Source: Saposhnikovia divaricata (taxonomy: Eukaryota; Streptophyta; Magnoliopsida; Apiales; Apiaceae). Taken from it: a DNA stretch of 64,000 nucleotides. The stretch is from the NCBI GenBank assembly GCA_036435485.1, contig CM071595.1:105020580-105084579 (forward strand). Reading direction: 5' to 3'. The notes under the pieces were generated by a model. It was given only the letters and a program-made list of their open reading frames with translations. It did not search any database and was not told where the DNA came from. Made by a program: the position numbers and the translations under genes. This document shows positions 22,576-32,465 of this stretch, piece after piece. Each line of letters opens with the position of its first letter. Positions within the stretch are counted from its first letter, which is position 1.

Positions 22576-25029
22576 TGTAACGCCCCCAAATCCACCCTGA
22601 CAGGGGACCCGGGTCGTCACATTGTCTCAATATCCTGTAGCACAAGTTACGCAATAACAAAGCAAAATATATAATACAACGGAGCATAAAATGTCCCACT
22701 CCGCAGGTCCAAGATCGTCTTCACAGTATAATACAAAACAACTTGATACATCTCGAATTAATATGTTACAAAGGTTCACATCAGTAGAAATATAAAGATT
22801 CCAGTTGGATCTTCTAATTGTTGTCGCCATAGCCTTGCGCTTTCCCTTTCCCTTTATAGCCCTGGCTGGACGTCTCGCCTTTCTCCGTCTTGACAGCTGA
22901 ACAAAATGTTGTAAAGCAAGAATGAGCAACTATAGTGCTCAGCAAGTTCTTTTCCCGCTCGGTATATAAATATAATAAGGTTTACCGAAATAAGTACTCA
23001 AAATTTTAATATCGAATGTAACAATGTGATTAGACTCAAATTTATCTTGAAAATATCATACTCGAAAGGCTCAAAACTCATCTCAAAACAGAATACTCAA
23101 AAGACTCATTTGATATAACTCTGATAACTCATGATGTAAGAATGAACTGGTCTTCCACCTCTCCGTATCTCGGTGGGGCGATCAACTAACCAACCAAGAA
23201 TACCGGCCTCCGATGACACCGCACTTCGCCCGATCACGGCTACAATACGATATCAACTATAATATATGTATGAATGCTAGCATCATAATGGTTATCAATT
23301 CAACCAAGGCAACGAATGCCTAAATATTCTCGGGTCCGTAAAACGGTACACGAGTCTCTCTTTCTCTATAAAGGGCCTCTTGCCCAAAATTGACCAGTAG
23401 AATACAGAATTCCCGAATATTTGGGGTACAGATAACATGAGATAACTTTTTCAGAAAATATTTACAAATCTGGCGGACTGCCAGTATGACTCAATTTTAA
23501 CACCAATCCGAACAATGGACTGATGTAAATTCTCAATAATAATTTATCGGTTGACATGAACAAAATGCCAAACCTTGACAATAAGATCAACTATCTCGAA
23601 TTTATGAGAATAGTCTTAAGATTGAAGTAATTGGGAGTCGTACTGAACAAATAGTACTTCTCAATATTTTAAATACTCAACATTGATGAACGTTTAGATA
23701 GAATATTTTTCACTTGATCGACGAATAAAAATCTCTAACAATTATAATTTTAAACTCCTATTGGTTAATTCGAACGAGGAACTAACTAAAAGATAATCAA
23801 TAAATAACGATTGAATTTGTACAATAAATTCAATCGAAAAGAATAAATTTAACTATCTCGGACGAATGAGATTAGTTTCACTGAATAAAATAATAGTCGT
23901 CTCGAATTAATGAGATCGATCCGATATCAATTAAATTGTTTCTACGCTTATAGGGATTATAATTCTCAAATAAACTAACTTGACAATATAATAATATTTA
24001 ACAAGAAATAATTCTCAAAAGAAATTATTGCATCATATAGAGCAACAGATAATCTCAATATATAATATCTCAAAAATAATTAAGGAATTAAATAACACGA
24101 ACAGAAATTCACAGTTTCCAAAAGTTAGGGTAAGAACGAACTTGCCTCGATCTCGAAGTACGAATGAATGAAGCTAAAATATATACTCTACCCGTGAACT
24201 TGGCGTCGATCTACGTCTCGAGAATTATTTTCTATAAATAGCAACCAGAAATACGTGAGCGATTCTTCAGAATAAAATACTCCCGATCCGATAATATAAT
24301 TAATAATAAAATAATATCTCATAAAATATCTGGAATAAATAACATAAATCAATTCCGGGATAAATAAATATTTCTTCGAACACAGGAATTAAATCTGGAG
24401 AATATATCCTATTTTTAATCTCTAGAAATCTAAATTCTTACTCAAAATGAAAAATTCAAACATCCGTTTTTATTCAATTTAAATCCATATTTAATATTCT
24501 CATTTTTTAAACTAATTATCAAAGAATTCTAATTTACTAAACTCATTAATAATATAAAACAATTTTTTTAAATCTCTAAATTAAATCTGACTCGATCCGG
24601 TTAATAAAAATAAACCGGAAAATATTAAAACAGCTTTTCCAAAATGAAACATATTTTATTCTATTTATTTCACAAATATACCCCTTTTATTGAAAATTAA
24701 TAAATCTCTAATTTGTTTTCAAAATAATACTTATTTAATTAATAAATATTAAATTCTAAATTACATCTAAAATTCTAAATAATTCTATTTTTAATCAATT
24801 AAACAACTAAACCGTTTTAAAAACAATTTATTACCAACTAATTTAAATACCGATCCAATTAATAAAATCTCGATTTTTGATCGAACTATCGCTAAACGGT
24901 ATCGTTTTATTCAGAAAATGATGTGGGCCCCACTTTCCCCGTGGGCCCCACCCCTGTTCCCTACGTTTCTCTCTGTACTCTGTCTCTCTCAATCTCTCTA
25001 TCACAATCTCTCTGTCTCTGAATCTCTCC

Positions 25030-25091
<62 letters not shown>

Positions 25092-26252
25092 TCCTCATCT
25101 CTCGAAATCTCTGTCTCTCTTCGACCCTCTCTCCGTCTCTCCCCCGTCTCTACAACACAACAATCAAAACCAACAATCTCTCTTCCAAACCTCCATATGT
25201 CCCTCGACAATCTCTCCAACCCCTCTCTCCGGTTACTCTCCCCCTCCTTATCTCTCTTTTCTCTCGACATAAAACACAACACAAACAACTCACTTTTCCC
25301 TTATCCCCCCCTCACTGCCGAGTACACCACCCCGTCCTCCTTCCTTCAATTACATCACAACAACACCAAAACATCTCCTAAATCTTGTCCTAATCTCTCC
25401 CTCACCCCTCCGTTTCTCCCTCTTCGACCGACACCAATGCCACCCACCATCGACAACACAGTCACGACCAACTCTCTCTCGGCATCTCTCACCCACAACC
25501 CTCTCTAAACTCTCTCAATCCCGACCACAAACACCACCACCGCAACGGTGGTGGTCGTTATTTCCCCCTTCCCCAACAACCAAACGACTGCAAACACAAT
25601 AACGCAGCCCCGAACCAAACCCAAAACACAAATTCAAATCAATCGAAAACAAAACGAATGAAGACTAACAGAGAAGGAATCAAACCAATCTGTAATAACA
25701 CTCACAATCGAAAAAAAGAATTTACAGAACTCAAAGTGAACTACCTGTCTGTGTTGCTCTGTCAAGTGTTTTGGTAATAAAAAGAAAGAAACTGCGGTTT
25801 GGTATGTGGTGTTCTGTTTTTAAAAGAGAGATAACAATGCTTTTTTTTTTCTGTTTTGTATGCCTGCAACCGGGTTTTGTTTTGGTAAATAAAAGAGCTC
25901 GTTTAGTGTGGTTTTGTCAATGCAGAGACCAGCCCATTATATAGCAAAAAATTAGATGCTGCTTAATCATGATATTGATAATGGTTGGGATAAAAAAAAT
26001 TTAAAAGATTAAAACATGGAGACAAAATCATTGTAACATTTAGTGGTGTAATCATGATAATATTTTTTTTTATTTAATAGGTGGGTAATTATTAAATTAA
26101 AAGAATAAAAATGGGGAACAATTATAATGATGCAAATATTTAATATAATTATTTAATAAAAAGATTTCGTTTTTCTCCTGCTGACTAATTAAAACGAGAC
26201 TCAAAATTCGGCTAAAAATAAAAATCTATTTCGAAAATTCGTGGTTATTACA
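22576..26252 (-). repeat. gypsy-2 3' LTR (3677 bp)
   Basis: On the minus strand it starts TGTAATAACCACGAATT and ends GGGGGCGTTACA. It is 23 bp shorter than the 5' LTR, accounted for by 20 bp in a CT microsatellite (25033-25081), 2 bp in an AT run and one T. Open frames at 22627-22929 (minus) and 24918-25508 (plus) are present in both LTRs and lack family resemblance; the second is largely a Ser-Leu run from the microsatellite. Confidence 0.96.
25033..25081. repeat. (CT)n microsatellite in the 3' LTR
   Basis: About 49 bases of CT; the 5' LTR has about 69 at the same place (34925-34993). It reads GA on the element's sense strand. Confidence 0.95.
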
Positions 26253-26270
26253 GTCTTCCCCCCTTATAGG
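26253..26270 (-). other. gypsy-2 polypurine tract
   Basis: On the minus strand AAGGGGGGAAGAC lies directly before the 3' LTR start TGTAATAACC. It is the plus-strand primer site. Confidence 0.88.
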
Positions 26271-26291
26271 ATTCCGTCCTCGGAATCAAAA

Positions 26292-29200
26292 CTATGCACT
26301 AAACAATTCCGGATATCTATTCCGCATTTCACTTTCTAATTCCCACGTGGCTTCCTCAACTCGGTGGTTTCTCCAAAGTACTTTCACTAAATTCACTTTC
26401 TTAGTTCTTAACTCTTGCACTTTGTAATCTAGGATCTCTACTGGTTTTTCTTCGTATGTCAAATCTGGACGAATTTCCACTGGTTCGTAGGTTATAACGT
26501 GCCTGAAATCAGAATGGTACTCTCTTAACGCAGAAACATGAAACACATCGTGGATATGCTGAAGGTCTGGAGGTAGGGCCAACTGATAAGCTAGTGGTCC
26601 TATCTTCTTAAGAATCTCGAAGGGTCCTATATATCTGGGACTTAACTTGCCTTTCTTTCCGAATCTCATTACTCCTTTCCAAGGTGAAACTTTTAACATC
26701 ACTTTATCTCCCACCTCAAACGCTTTGTCTTTCCTCTTTTGATTTGCATACTTCCTCTGTCGATCTTGAGCTGCAACTAACCTTTTTCGAATAACCTCGG
26801 TTGCTTGCTTAGTTTGTTGAAGTAATTCCGGTCCTAGTATCTTTCTTTCTCCTACTTCATCCCAATATAACGGTGATCTACACTTCCTTCCGTACAAAGC
26901 TTCATAAGGTGCCATACATATGCTCGAATGGTAACTATTGTTGTAAGCAAACTCGACTAGGGGCAAATGCTCATCCCAACTTCCTTTAAAATCAAGTGCA
27001 CAGGCTCTTAACATATCTTCAACTGTTTGAATCGTCCTTTCACTTTGTCCGTCGGTCTGTGGATGATAAGCAGTGCTCAGATTTAACTTTGTGCCAAGAC
27101 ATTCTTGAAAACTTTTCCAAAATCGAGAAGTAAAACGGGCATCTCTATCAGATACAATTGAAACAGGTACTCCGTGACGAACTACAATCTCCCTTAGGTA
27201 CATGTTCACCAATCTCTCAACAGAATACTTATCACTAATTGGTAGAAAATGCGCAGATTTAGTGAGTCGGTCGACAATAACCCAAATAGCATCGTGGCTG
27301 GCTCTAGTTCGGGGCAATCCTACGACAAAATCCATGGTAATATGCTCCCATTTCCACTTTGGTATCTCTAAAGGTTGTAGAAGTCCACTTGGTCGTTGAT
27401 GTTCCGCCTTCACTTTCTGACATGTCAAACACTTACTTACCCATTCTGCAATCTCCCTCTTCATGTTGGGCCACCAATAATTCAACTTGATGTCTTGATA
27501 CATTTTTGTGCTCCCTGGGTGAATGGAATATCTCGAGTTATGCGCTTCGCTCATAATTTCTTCCTTCAACTCTGTAACATTAGGAATCCATATTCTCGAT
27601 GCAAATCGCTTAATTCCCTTTTCATCTTTTGAACTTAGAAATTCTTCTCCGGTCAACTCTGATCTTCTTTCTTCCATCACTTGCTCTTGACAACGGCGAA
27701 TCTTCTCGAGTAACTCCGGTTGAAACTGAATGCTGTAAACTCTTTCATTGTTTTGGACTGGGACCTTGACTTCTAATTCCATCTTCTCAAATTCTCTAAC
27801 CAATTCTTCTGAGGTTGTCAACAGGTTTAGTCTCTCCTTTCTACTTAATGCATCAGCTACAACATTAGCCTTCCCTGGGTGATAGTTTATCGAGCAATCA
27901 TAGTCTTTGATCAACTCCAACCATCTTCTTTGTCTCATGTTTAATTCCTTCTGCGTGAATATATACTTTAAGCTCTTGTGATCCGTGTAAATCTCGCATT
28001 TCTCTCCGTAAAGGTAATGTCTCCAAATCTTGAGTGCGAAAACAATAGCAGCAAGTTCCAAATCATGAGTAGGGTAACGGGACTCATACTCCTTCAGTTG
28101 CCGAGAGGCATAAGCTATTACTTTTCCGTGTTGCATCAAAACACATCCTAAACCCTTGTGAGAGGCGTCGCTGAAAATTACGAAATCGCCTTTCTCATCG
28201 GGTAAGGTCAACACCGGGGCAGTAGTCAATCTCTTCTTCAATTCTTGAAAGCTATCTTCGCATTTGGGGGTCCATTCGAACTTTTCACTCTTTCTGGTAA
28301 GCCGAGTCAGTGGCGTCGCTATCTTTGAGAAATCCTTCACGAATCTACGATAGTATCCGGCCAATCCAAGGAAACTTCTAACTTCGGTGGGAGTCTTGGG
28401 TCTCTCCCAATCTGCTACAGCTTCTATCTTTGCGGGGTCTACAGAAATCCCTTCGCCGCTTACAATGTGTCCCAAAAATTGAACTTCTTTTAGCCAGAAT
28501 TCACACTTCGAGAATTTCGCATATAACTTTTCCTTCCGCAGCGTTTCCAGAACTAGACGGAGGTGTTCAGCATGTTCCTCAGGAGACTTCGAGTATATCA
28601 GGATGTCATCAATAAATACAATCACGAACTTGTCCAAGTATCTCTTGAACACACGATTCATCAAATCCATAAAAGCAGCTGGCGCATTTGTCAATCCAAA
28701 AGACATGACTAAGAATTCGTAATGTCCATATCGAGTCCTAAAGGCAGTCTTAGGAATATCTTCAGGCTTGATCTTTAGTTGATGATAGCCGGATCTCAAA
28801 TCAATCTTTGAAAAACATCTAGCTCCCTTAAGTTGGTCAAACAGATCATCGATTCGAGGTAAAGGGTACTTATTCTTGATGGTCATCTTGTTCAACTCAC
28901 GATAATCAATACATAATCGCATGGATCCGTCCTTCTTCTTCACGAACAGCACTGGAGCTCCCCACGGGGATACACTTGGTCTGATTACGCCTTTGTCAAG
29001 TAATTCTTGCAGTTGGGTAGCCAACTCCTTCATCTCAACTGGAGCCATACGGTATGGTGCTTTGGAAATTGGTGCAGTTCCCGGGGCAAGATCGATATTG
29101 AATTCTATTTCTCTGTCGGGCGGCAATCCAGGTAACTCTTCAGGAAAAACATCTTCGAATTGATTTACTACAGGGATTTCATCAATGGCAGGGGCTTGCT

Positions 29201-30917
29201 TCTCGTTGTCAACCACATAAGCTAAGTAGGCTTGACACCCACTTCTTAGTAGTTTCTTCGCTTGAATCAAAGTCAGAAAATTACTAGTAGGTTTCCTTCC
29301 GCGGAATTGTATTCTTTTGCCGTTGGGTCCCTTTACACTAACCCACTTACGCCGACAATTGATTTGAGCATCATAACGTGTCAACCAATCCATTCCCAGA
29401 ATTATATCAAACTCCCCTAAATTAAAAGAAAGAAGGTCTGCTTCGAAACGTTGTCCTTGGATTTCGATTCCACAATTTGGACATATCTGATCTACAGGGA
29501 CTTTTTCCTGATTTGCTACTTCTATAATCAATGTCTCCCCTAATGGTACGGACTGAATATCCAATTTATTCCTAAAATTCTCCGATATGAAAGATTTTGT
29601 TGCTCCCGAATCAAACAAAACACATGCGTCTACAGAATTGACTAAAAGCGTACCTGCAATCACATCACTATCCGCAATAGCATCCTTCACCGTCATGTTG
29701 AAAGTACGAGCAGTTGGCTTGTTGCTGGGAGGTGCCATGAGTCTAGGTGCAGTTGTCTCCTTTGGTGGTGACTTGCAATCTCGTGCGATATGTCCTTTCT
29801 TTCCGCAATTGAAACAAGTAACGGCCTTATCCTTGCAGTGAGAAGAATAGTGCCCTTTTTGTCCACAGTTATAACAAACAATGTTGGCCAGATTACATGG
29901 TCTTGGGTGCTTCCTTCCACACGTTTTGCATTCGGGTAGCGGTGGCCTCCCTTGAATTAGATTGGCTGCCTGAGTGGGTCTGGACCTTTGATTGTTTCCC
30001 CTAGCGTCTTGATTCTCAGTTCTCTTTGTATCATTGCTTCTGTCTTCCCGCTTCACAAAAGGTCTCTTTCCATTCCGATCGTCCGGCTTCCTCTCAAAAT
30101 TATTTCCACGATTATGAAACTTCCTTTTCTTTATATCCTTGTCCTTTGAGTACAACTCAGATCCACTTTCCACAATAGATGCTTTTTGAACCACAGTAGC
30201 ATAGTTGGTGATTTCTAGGACCGCAACTCGATTCTGGATCCACGGCTTCAGCCCTAGTTGAAAACGTTTAGCTCTCTTTTCGTCAGTATCCACATGGTAA
30301 GGCACAAACCTAGAGAGTTCAGAAAACTTGGCTTCGTATTCAGCTACAGTCATGTTGCCTTGCTTGAGTTCCAGAAACTTGACCTCCATTTGGCTCTCCA
30401 AGTATTTAGGAAAATATTTCTCTAAAAATAGCTGCGTGAACCTGGTCCAGGGTATGACTACGTTCCCTTCCATTGCTCTCTTTGATTCCCACCAATAATT
30501 CGCCTCACCTTTTAACATGTAGGCTGCAAAGATGGTTTTCTTCTCTTCTTCTACCCCTACGATCTCAAAGGTCTTTTCTATTTCACGTAACCAGATTCTA
30601 GCTTCCACTGGGTTAGTGGTACCTTTAAACTCAGGTGGACTCAAGGATTTGAATGATTTGAAACTCACAGTAGTTTGGGTCAGTTGAGCTGGAGGTGGAT
30701 TCCCTCCTATATTTTGGTATAGCTTAGGCTGAGGGTTCTGGGTATGCTGAATAAGAAAGTTCATAAGTAGACTCATCGGGTTATTTTCTTGGTTGGGACC
30801 TCGAGCGAGTTGTGGTTCCGGGTTTGGAACTTGGTTCTGAGGTGGAACCTCATTCCCTGGATTCACCTCGGGTTGAGGACGAGGATTCTTTGCGGGTCTT
30901 CCTCTTTTTGGTGCCAT
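26292..30917 (-). CDS. gypsy-2 Gag-Pol polyprotein, intact
   Basis: A single 1541-residue frame. Domains by residue: Gag core about 93-225 (WLREIEKTFEIVG; YWWESKRAM); two CCHC zinc knuckles at 348-361 and 368-381; aspartic protease with DSG at 436-438; reverse transcriptase about 620-800 with FIDD at 768-771; RNase H about 910-1025 (Asp916 in FSDAS, Asp979 in YTDH, Asp1022); integrase zinc finger His1126, His1133, Cys1163, Cys1166; integrase core Asp1196, Asp1257, Glu1293 (35 residues between the last two, the D35E signature); GPF module at 1431-1433; chromodomain-like tail about 1485-1541. This order (RT before integrase) is Ty3/Gypsy, and the GPF module plus chromodomain-like tail mark a chromovirus. 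No stop or frameshift is seen. Gag and Pol share one frame, so the ratio must be set by processing or another mechanism. The ATG is the first in frame and begins a basic, Pro-rich N-terminus. Confidence 0.96.
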   Translation of the reverse strand: MAPKRGRPAKNPRPQPEVNPGNEVPPQNQVPNPEPQLARGPNQENNPMSLLMNFLIQHTQNPQPKLYQNIGGNPPPAQLTQTTVSFKSFKSLSPPEFKGTTNPVEARIWLREIEKTFEIVGVEEEKKTIFAAYMLKGEANYWWESKRAMEGNVVIPWTRFTQLFLEKYFPKYLESQMEVKFLELKQGNMTVAEYEAKFSELSRFVPYHVDTDEKRAKRFQLGLKPWIQNRVAVLEITNYATVVQKASIVESGSELYSKDKDIKKRKFHNRGNNFERKPDDRNGKRPFVKREDRSNDTKRTENQDARGNNQRSRPTQAANLIQGRPPLPECKTCGRKHPRPCNLANIVCYNCGQKGHYSSHCKDKAVTCFNCGKKGHIARDCKSPPKETTAPRLMAPPSNKPTARTFNMTVKDAIADSDVIAGTLLVNSVDACVLFDSGATKSFISENFRNKLDIQSVPLGETLIIEVANQEKVPVDQICPNCGIEIQGQRFEADLLSFNLGEFDIILGMDWLTRYDAQINCRRKWVSVKGPNGKRIQFRGRKPTSNFLTLIQAKKLLRSGCQAYLAYVVDNEKQAPAIDEIPVVNQFEDVFPEELPGLPPDREIEFNIDLAPGTAPISKAPYRMAPVEMKELATQLQELLDKGVIRPSVSPWGAPVLFVKKKDGSMRLCIDYRELNKMTIKNKYPLPRIDDLFDQLKGARCFSKIDLRSGYHQLKIKPEDIPKTAFRTRYGHYEFLVMSFGLTNAPAAFMDLMNRVFKRYLDKFVIVFIDDILIYSKSPEEHAEHLRLVLETLRKEKLYAKFSKCEFWLKEVQFLGHIVSGEGISVDPAKIEAVADWERPKTPTEVRSFLGLAGYYRRFVKDFSKIATPLTRLTRKSEKFEWTPKCEDSFQELKKRLTTAPVLTLPDEKGDFVIFSDASHKGLGCVLMQHGKVIAYASRQLKEYESRYPTHDLELAAIVFALKIWRHYLYGEKCEIYTDHKSLKYIFTQKELNMRQRRWLELIKDYDCSINYHPGKANVVADALSRKERLNLLTTSEELVREFEKMELEVKVPVQNNERVYSIQFQPELLEKIRRCQEQVMEERRSELTGEEFLSSKDEKGIKRFASRIWIPNVTELKEEIMSEAHNSRYSIHPGSTKMYQDIKLNYWWPNMKREIAEWVSKCLTCQKVKAEHQRPSGLLQPLEIPKWKWEHITMDFVVGLPRTRASHDAIWVIVDRLTKSAHFLPISDKYSVERLVNMYLREIVVRHGVPVSIVSDRDARFTSRFWKSFQECLGTKLNLSTAYHPQTDGQSERTIQTVEDMLRACALDFKGSWDEHLPLVEFAYNNSYHSSICMAPYEALYGRKCRSPLYWDEVGERKILGPELLQQTKQATEVIRKRLVAAQDRQRKYANQKRKDKAFEVGDKVMLKVSPWKGVMRFGKKGKLSPRYIGPFEILKKIGPLAYQLALPPDLQHIHDVFHVSALREYHSDFRHVITYEPVEIRPDLTYEEKPVEILDYKVQELRTKKVNLVKVLWRNHRVEEATWELESEMRNRYPELFSA

Positions 30918-31315
30918 TTTTTTCTATTAAAATTGAAAACAGGAGCTTGGTCAAACTAGGTAAAATTATAACAGAATATCGGTGCTGGTAACGTAAACTC
31001 TTAAAATCTTATGTCGAATTTCTGAAAATGCTGAAGATATATCTCATGTGTCACAATATATATATATTTTTTTTTTTTTTTTGAATACTATTATTAAAGC
31101 GCAACAACAATAATAAATCTGAAACAGGTAAGGGTGCAAAAATATTAATATCCACATATAATCCATCATGGTACCATAAGGTACGTTTAATGCATACATC
31201 TGATACAAGCTAGCCAACTCATACATAAACACCATAATGCAAACAAATCTAATGCATCACTATACAGAAAGTGGGTCATCAAGAACAAGCCCAAGCTACA
31301 ATATCAGCTACGGTC
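30918..31315. other. Spacer between the upstream ORF and Gag-Pol
   Basis: About 400 bases of AT-rich sequence with a TATA run and a long T run on the plus strand (about 31059-31082), that is, an A-rich tract on the element's sense strand. No conserved frame. It could hold an intron, an internal ribosome entry site or a second promoter for Gag-Pol; nothing in the sequence decides this. Confidence 0.5.
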
Positions 31316-32275
31316 TCAACGGCCAAACATCTCACCCACGCGTCCCTGGAACTCCTCGATAGCTCTGGCAATCAACTCTGTAACAGCATTGCGATCCACG
31401 GCTCCTGTACTAGAGGATGGTAGGGCTGTGAGATCAGTCTGTAGCCCAGTCAGAATAGCAATAGAGATCTGATGTACGATCTCCATAGGAACATTCCTCA
31501 CAAGCAAGCTGCCTCCTCCATGAACTGTGGTAGGGTCGACCGACAGTAATCGCAATATAGCATCTCTAGTGGCAAAAACCTCCTCATAACGAAGCCATGC
31601 CCATCGAAACTGCTGGAAAAGATAATCATGAACCATCCAAGGTACAGGCCCTCGATCCCCTCTCGGCTGCGTGGGCATACCAACTGGCTGTGCTGGGAAA
31701 GGTGGAGCAGATGAGATAATCACCTCTGAAGCAGGGATATGTATAGCAGGTGCAGGAGGAGTAGTATCACAAGCAGGCATGGCACTGACAGGTGGAAACA
31801 TGTAGTCAGGCACGGTAGGGACTGTCGGCGTCGAAGCATATACGGGAACAGGTAAAGTAAACAACTCAGCAAGAGCTGCTACTCCTGTAGGTACATCAAC
31901 TCCGGATACTGGAGCTGACAAGGTAGGTACAACCTCAATACGGACGGGTGAAAGCTGGCTCTCGTCAACTGGATCAGTAATCTCGGGCACTGGGGTCTCA
32001 ACTCTGAACGTCTCAGGGGTAGGAGCCTCTAAATCAATCACTGGTGGAGGAGAATCGACTATCTCAATGATCTGGTCAGGAGAATCTACTAAATCTATCA
32101 CATGTGGAGGAGAAGGTGTAAGGATCTGAACTGAAGAATCCTCCGTGTCACTAACCATCAGCATAAACTCTTCAGACGGGTCACTGTCTGAACCTGAGCT
32201 AAGTGGTCCATGCGGGTAAGGTGTAGGAGATCTATCTCGGGTAGAACGAAAATCAGCTGGTCTGGAAGTAGACAT
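31316..32275 (-). CDS. gypsy-2 upstream ORF (ORF0), 319 residues, Pro/Ser/acidic with SIM-like repeats
   Basis: This frame lies between the primer-binding site and gag. I recognise no enzymatic domain. The first half is rich in Pro, Ser, Thr and acidic residues and holds three evenly spaced hydrophobic cores: VIDLVDSP (59-66), IIEIVDSP (69-76) and VIDLE (79-83), a 10-residue period. Each fits the SUMO-interacting motif pattern of hydrophobic-hydrophobic-acidic-hydrophobic, with acid/Ser following. Around 205-250 is an aromatic and charged, probably helical region (WMVHDYLFQQFRWAWLRYEEVF) and the end is again helical (AVTELIARAIEEFQGRV). Extra ORFs upstream of gag (ORF0) are known in rice RIRE3 and RIRE8; whether this one is homologous was not tested. 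An open frame of this length in a young element suggests selection, but expression is unknown. Confidence 0.7.
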   Translation of the reverse strand: MSTSRPADFRSTRDRSPTPYPHGPLSSGSDSDPSEEFMLMVSDTEDSSVQILTPSPPHVIDLVDSPDQIIEIVDSPPPVIDLEAPTPETFRVETPVPEITDPVDESQLSPVRIEVVPTLSAPVSGVDVPTGVAALAELFTLPVPVYASTPTVPTVPDYMFPPVSAMPACDTTPPAPAIHIPASEVIISSAPPFPAQPVGMPTQPRGDRGPVPWMVHDYLFQQFRWAWLRYEEVFATRDAILRLLSVDPTTVHGGGSLLVRNVPMEIVHQISIAILTGLQTDLTALPSSSTGAVDRNAVTELIARAIEEFQGRVGEMFGR

Positions 32276-32449
32276 CTACAAAAGCATAGAATTTTGGGTT
32301 ACAAACCGTTTCTAATCGACTATATACTCATATAGGTATATAAGGGTGTAAAGCAATTAGTGCTAAAATCTCATCGTCATATTATACCTCTAAACTCTCA
32401 CGTCGCGTTATAATTCTAGGCTCGTACGATTCCTAAAATTATAACTATA
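32276..32449. other. gypsy-2 leader between primer-binding site and ORF0
   Basis: About 175 non-coding bases, probably the packaging and leader region. No feature can be resolved in it. Confidence 0.5.
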
Positions 32450-32461
32450 GCTTTGATACCA
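32450..32461 (-). other. gypsy-2 primer-binding site (initiator Met tRNA type)
   Basis: On the minus strand TGGTATCAAAGC begins four bases after the 5' LTR end. It matches the common plant retrotransposon site TGGTATCAGAGC, complementary to the 3' end of initiator tRNA-Met, with one mismatch. Confidence 0.85.
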
Positions 32462-32465
32462 AAAC

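Noticed and set aside
22627..22929. 100-codon minus-strand frame, repeated at 32517-32819
   Set aside because: It lies in both gypsy-2 LTRs and is identical only because the LTRs are. No domain or family resemblance; probably part of the transcribed LTR leader.
24918..25508. 196-codon plus-strand frame and overlapping Glu-Arg frames on the other strand, repeated near 34810
   Set aside because: Produced by the CT/GA microsatellite and flanking pyrimidine-rich DNA.
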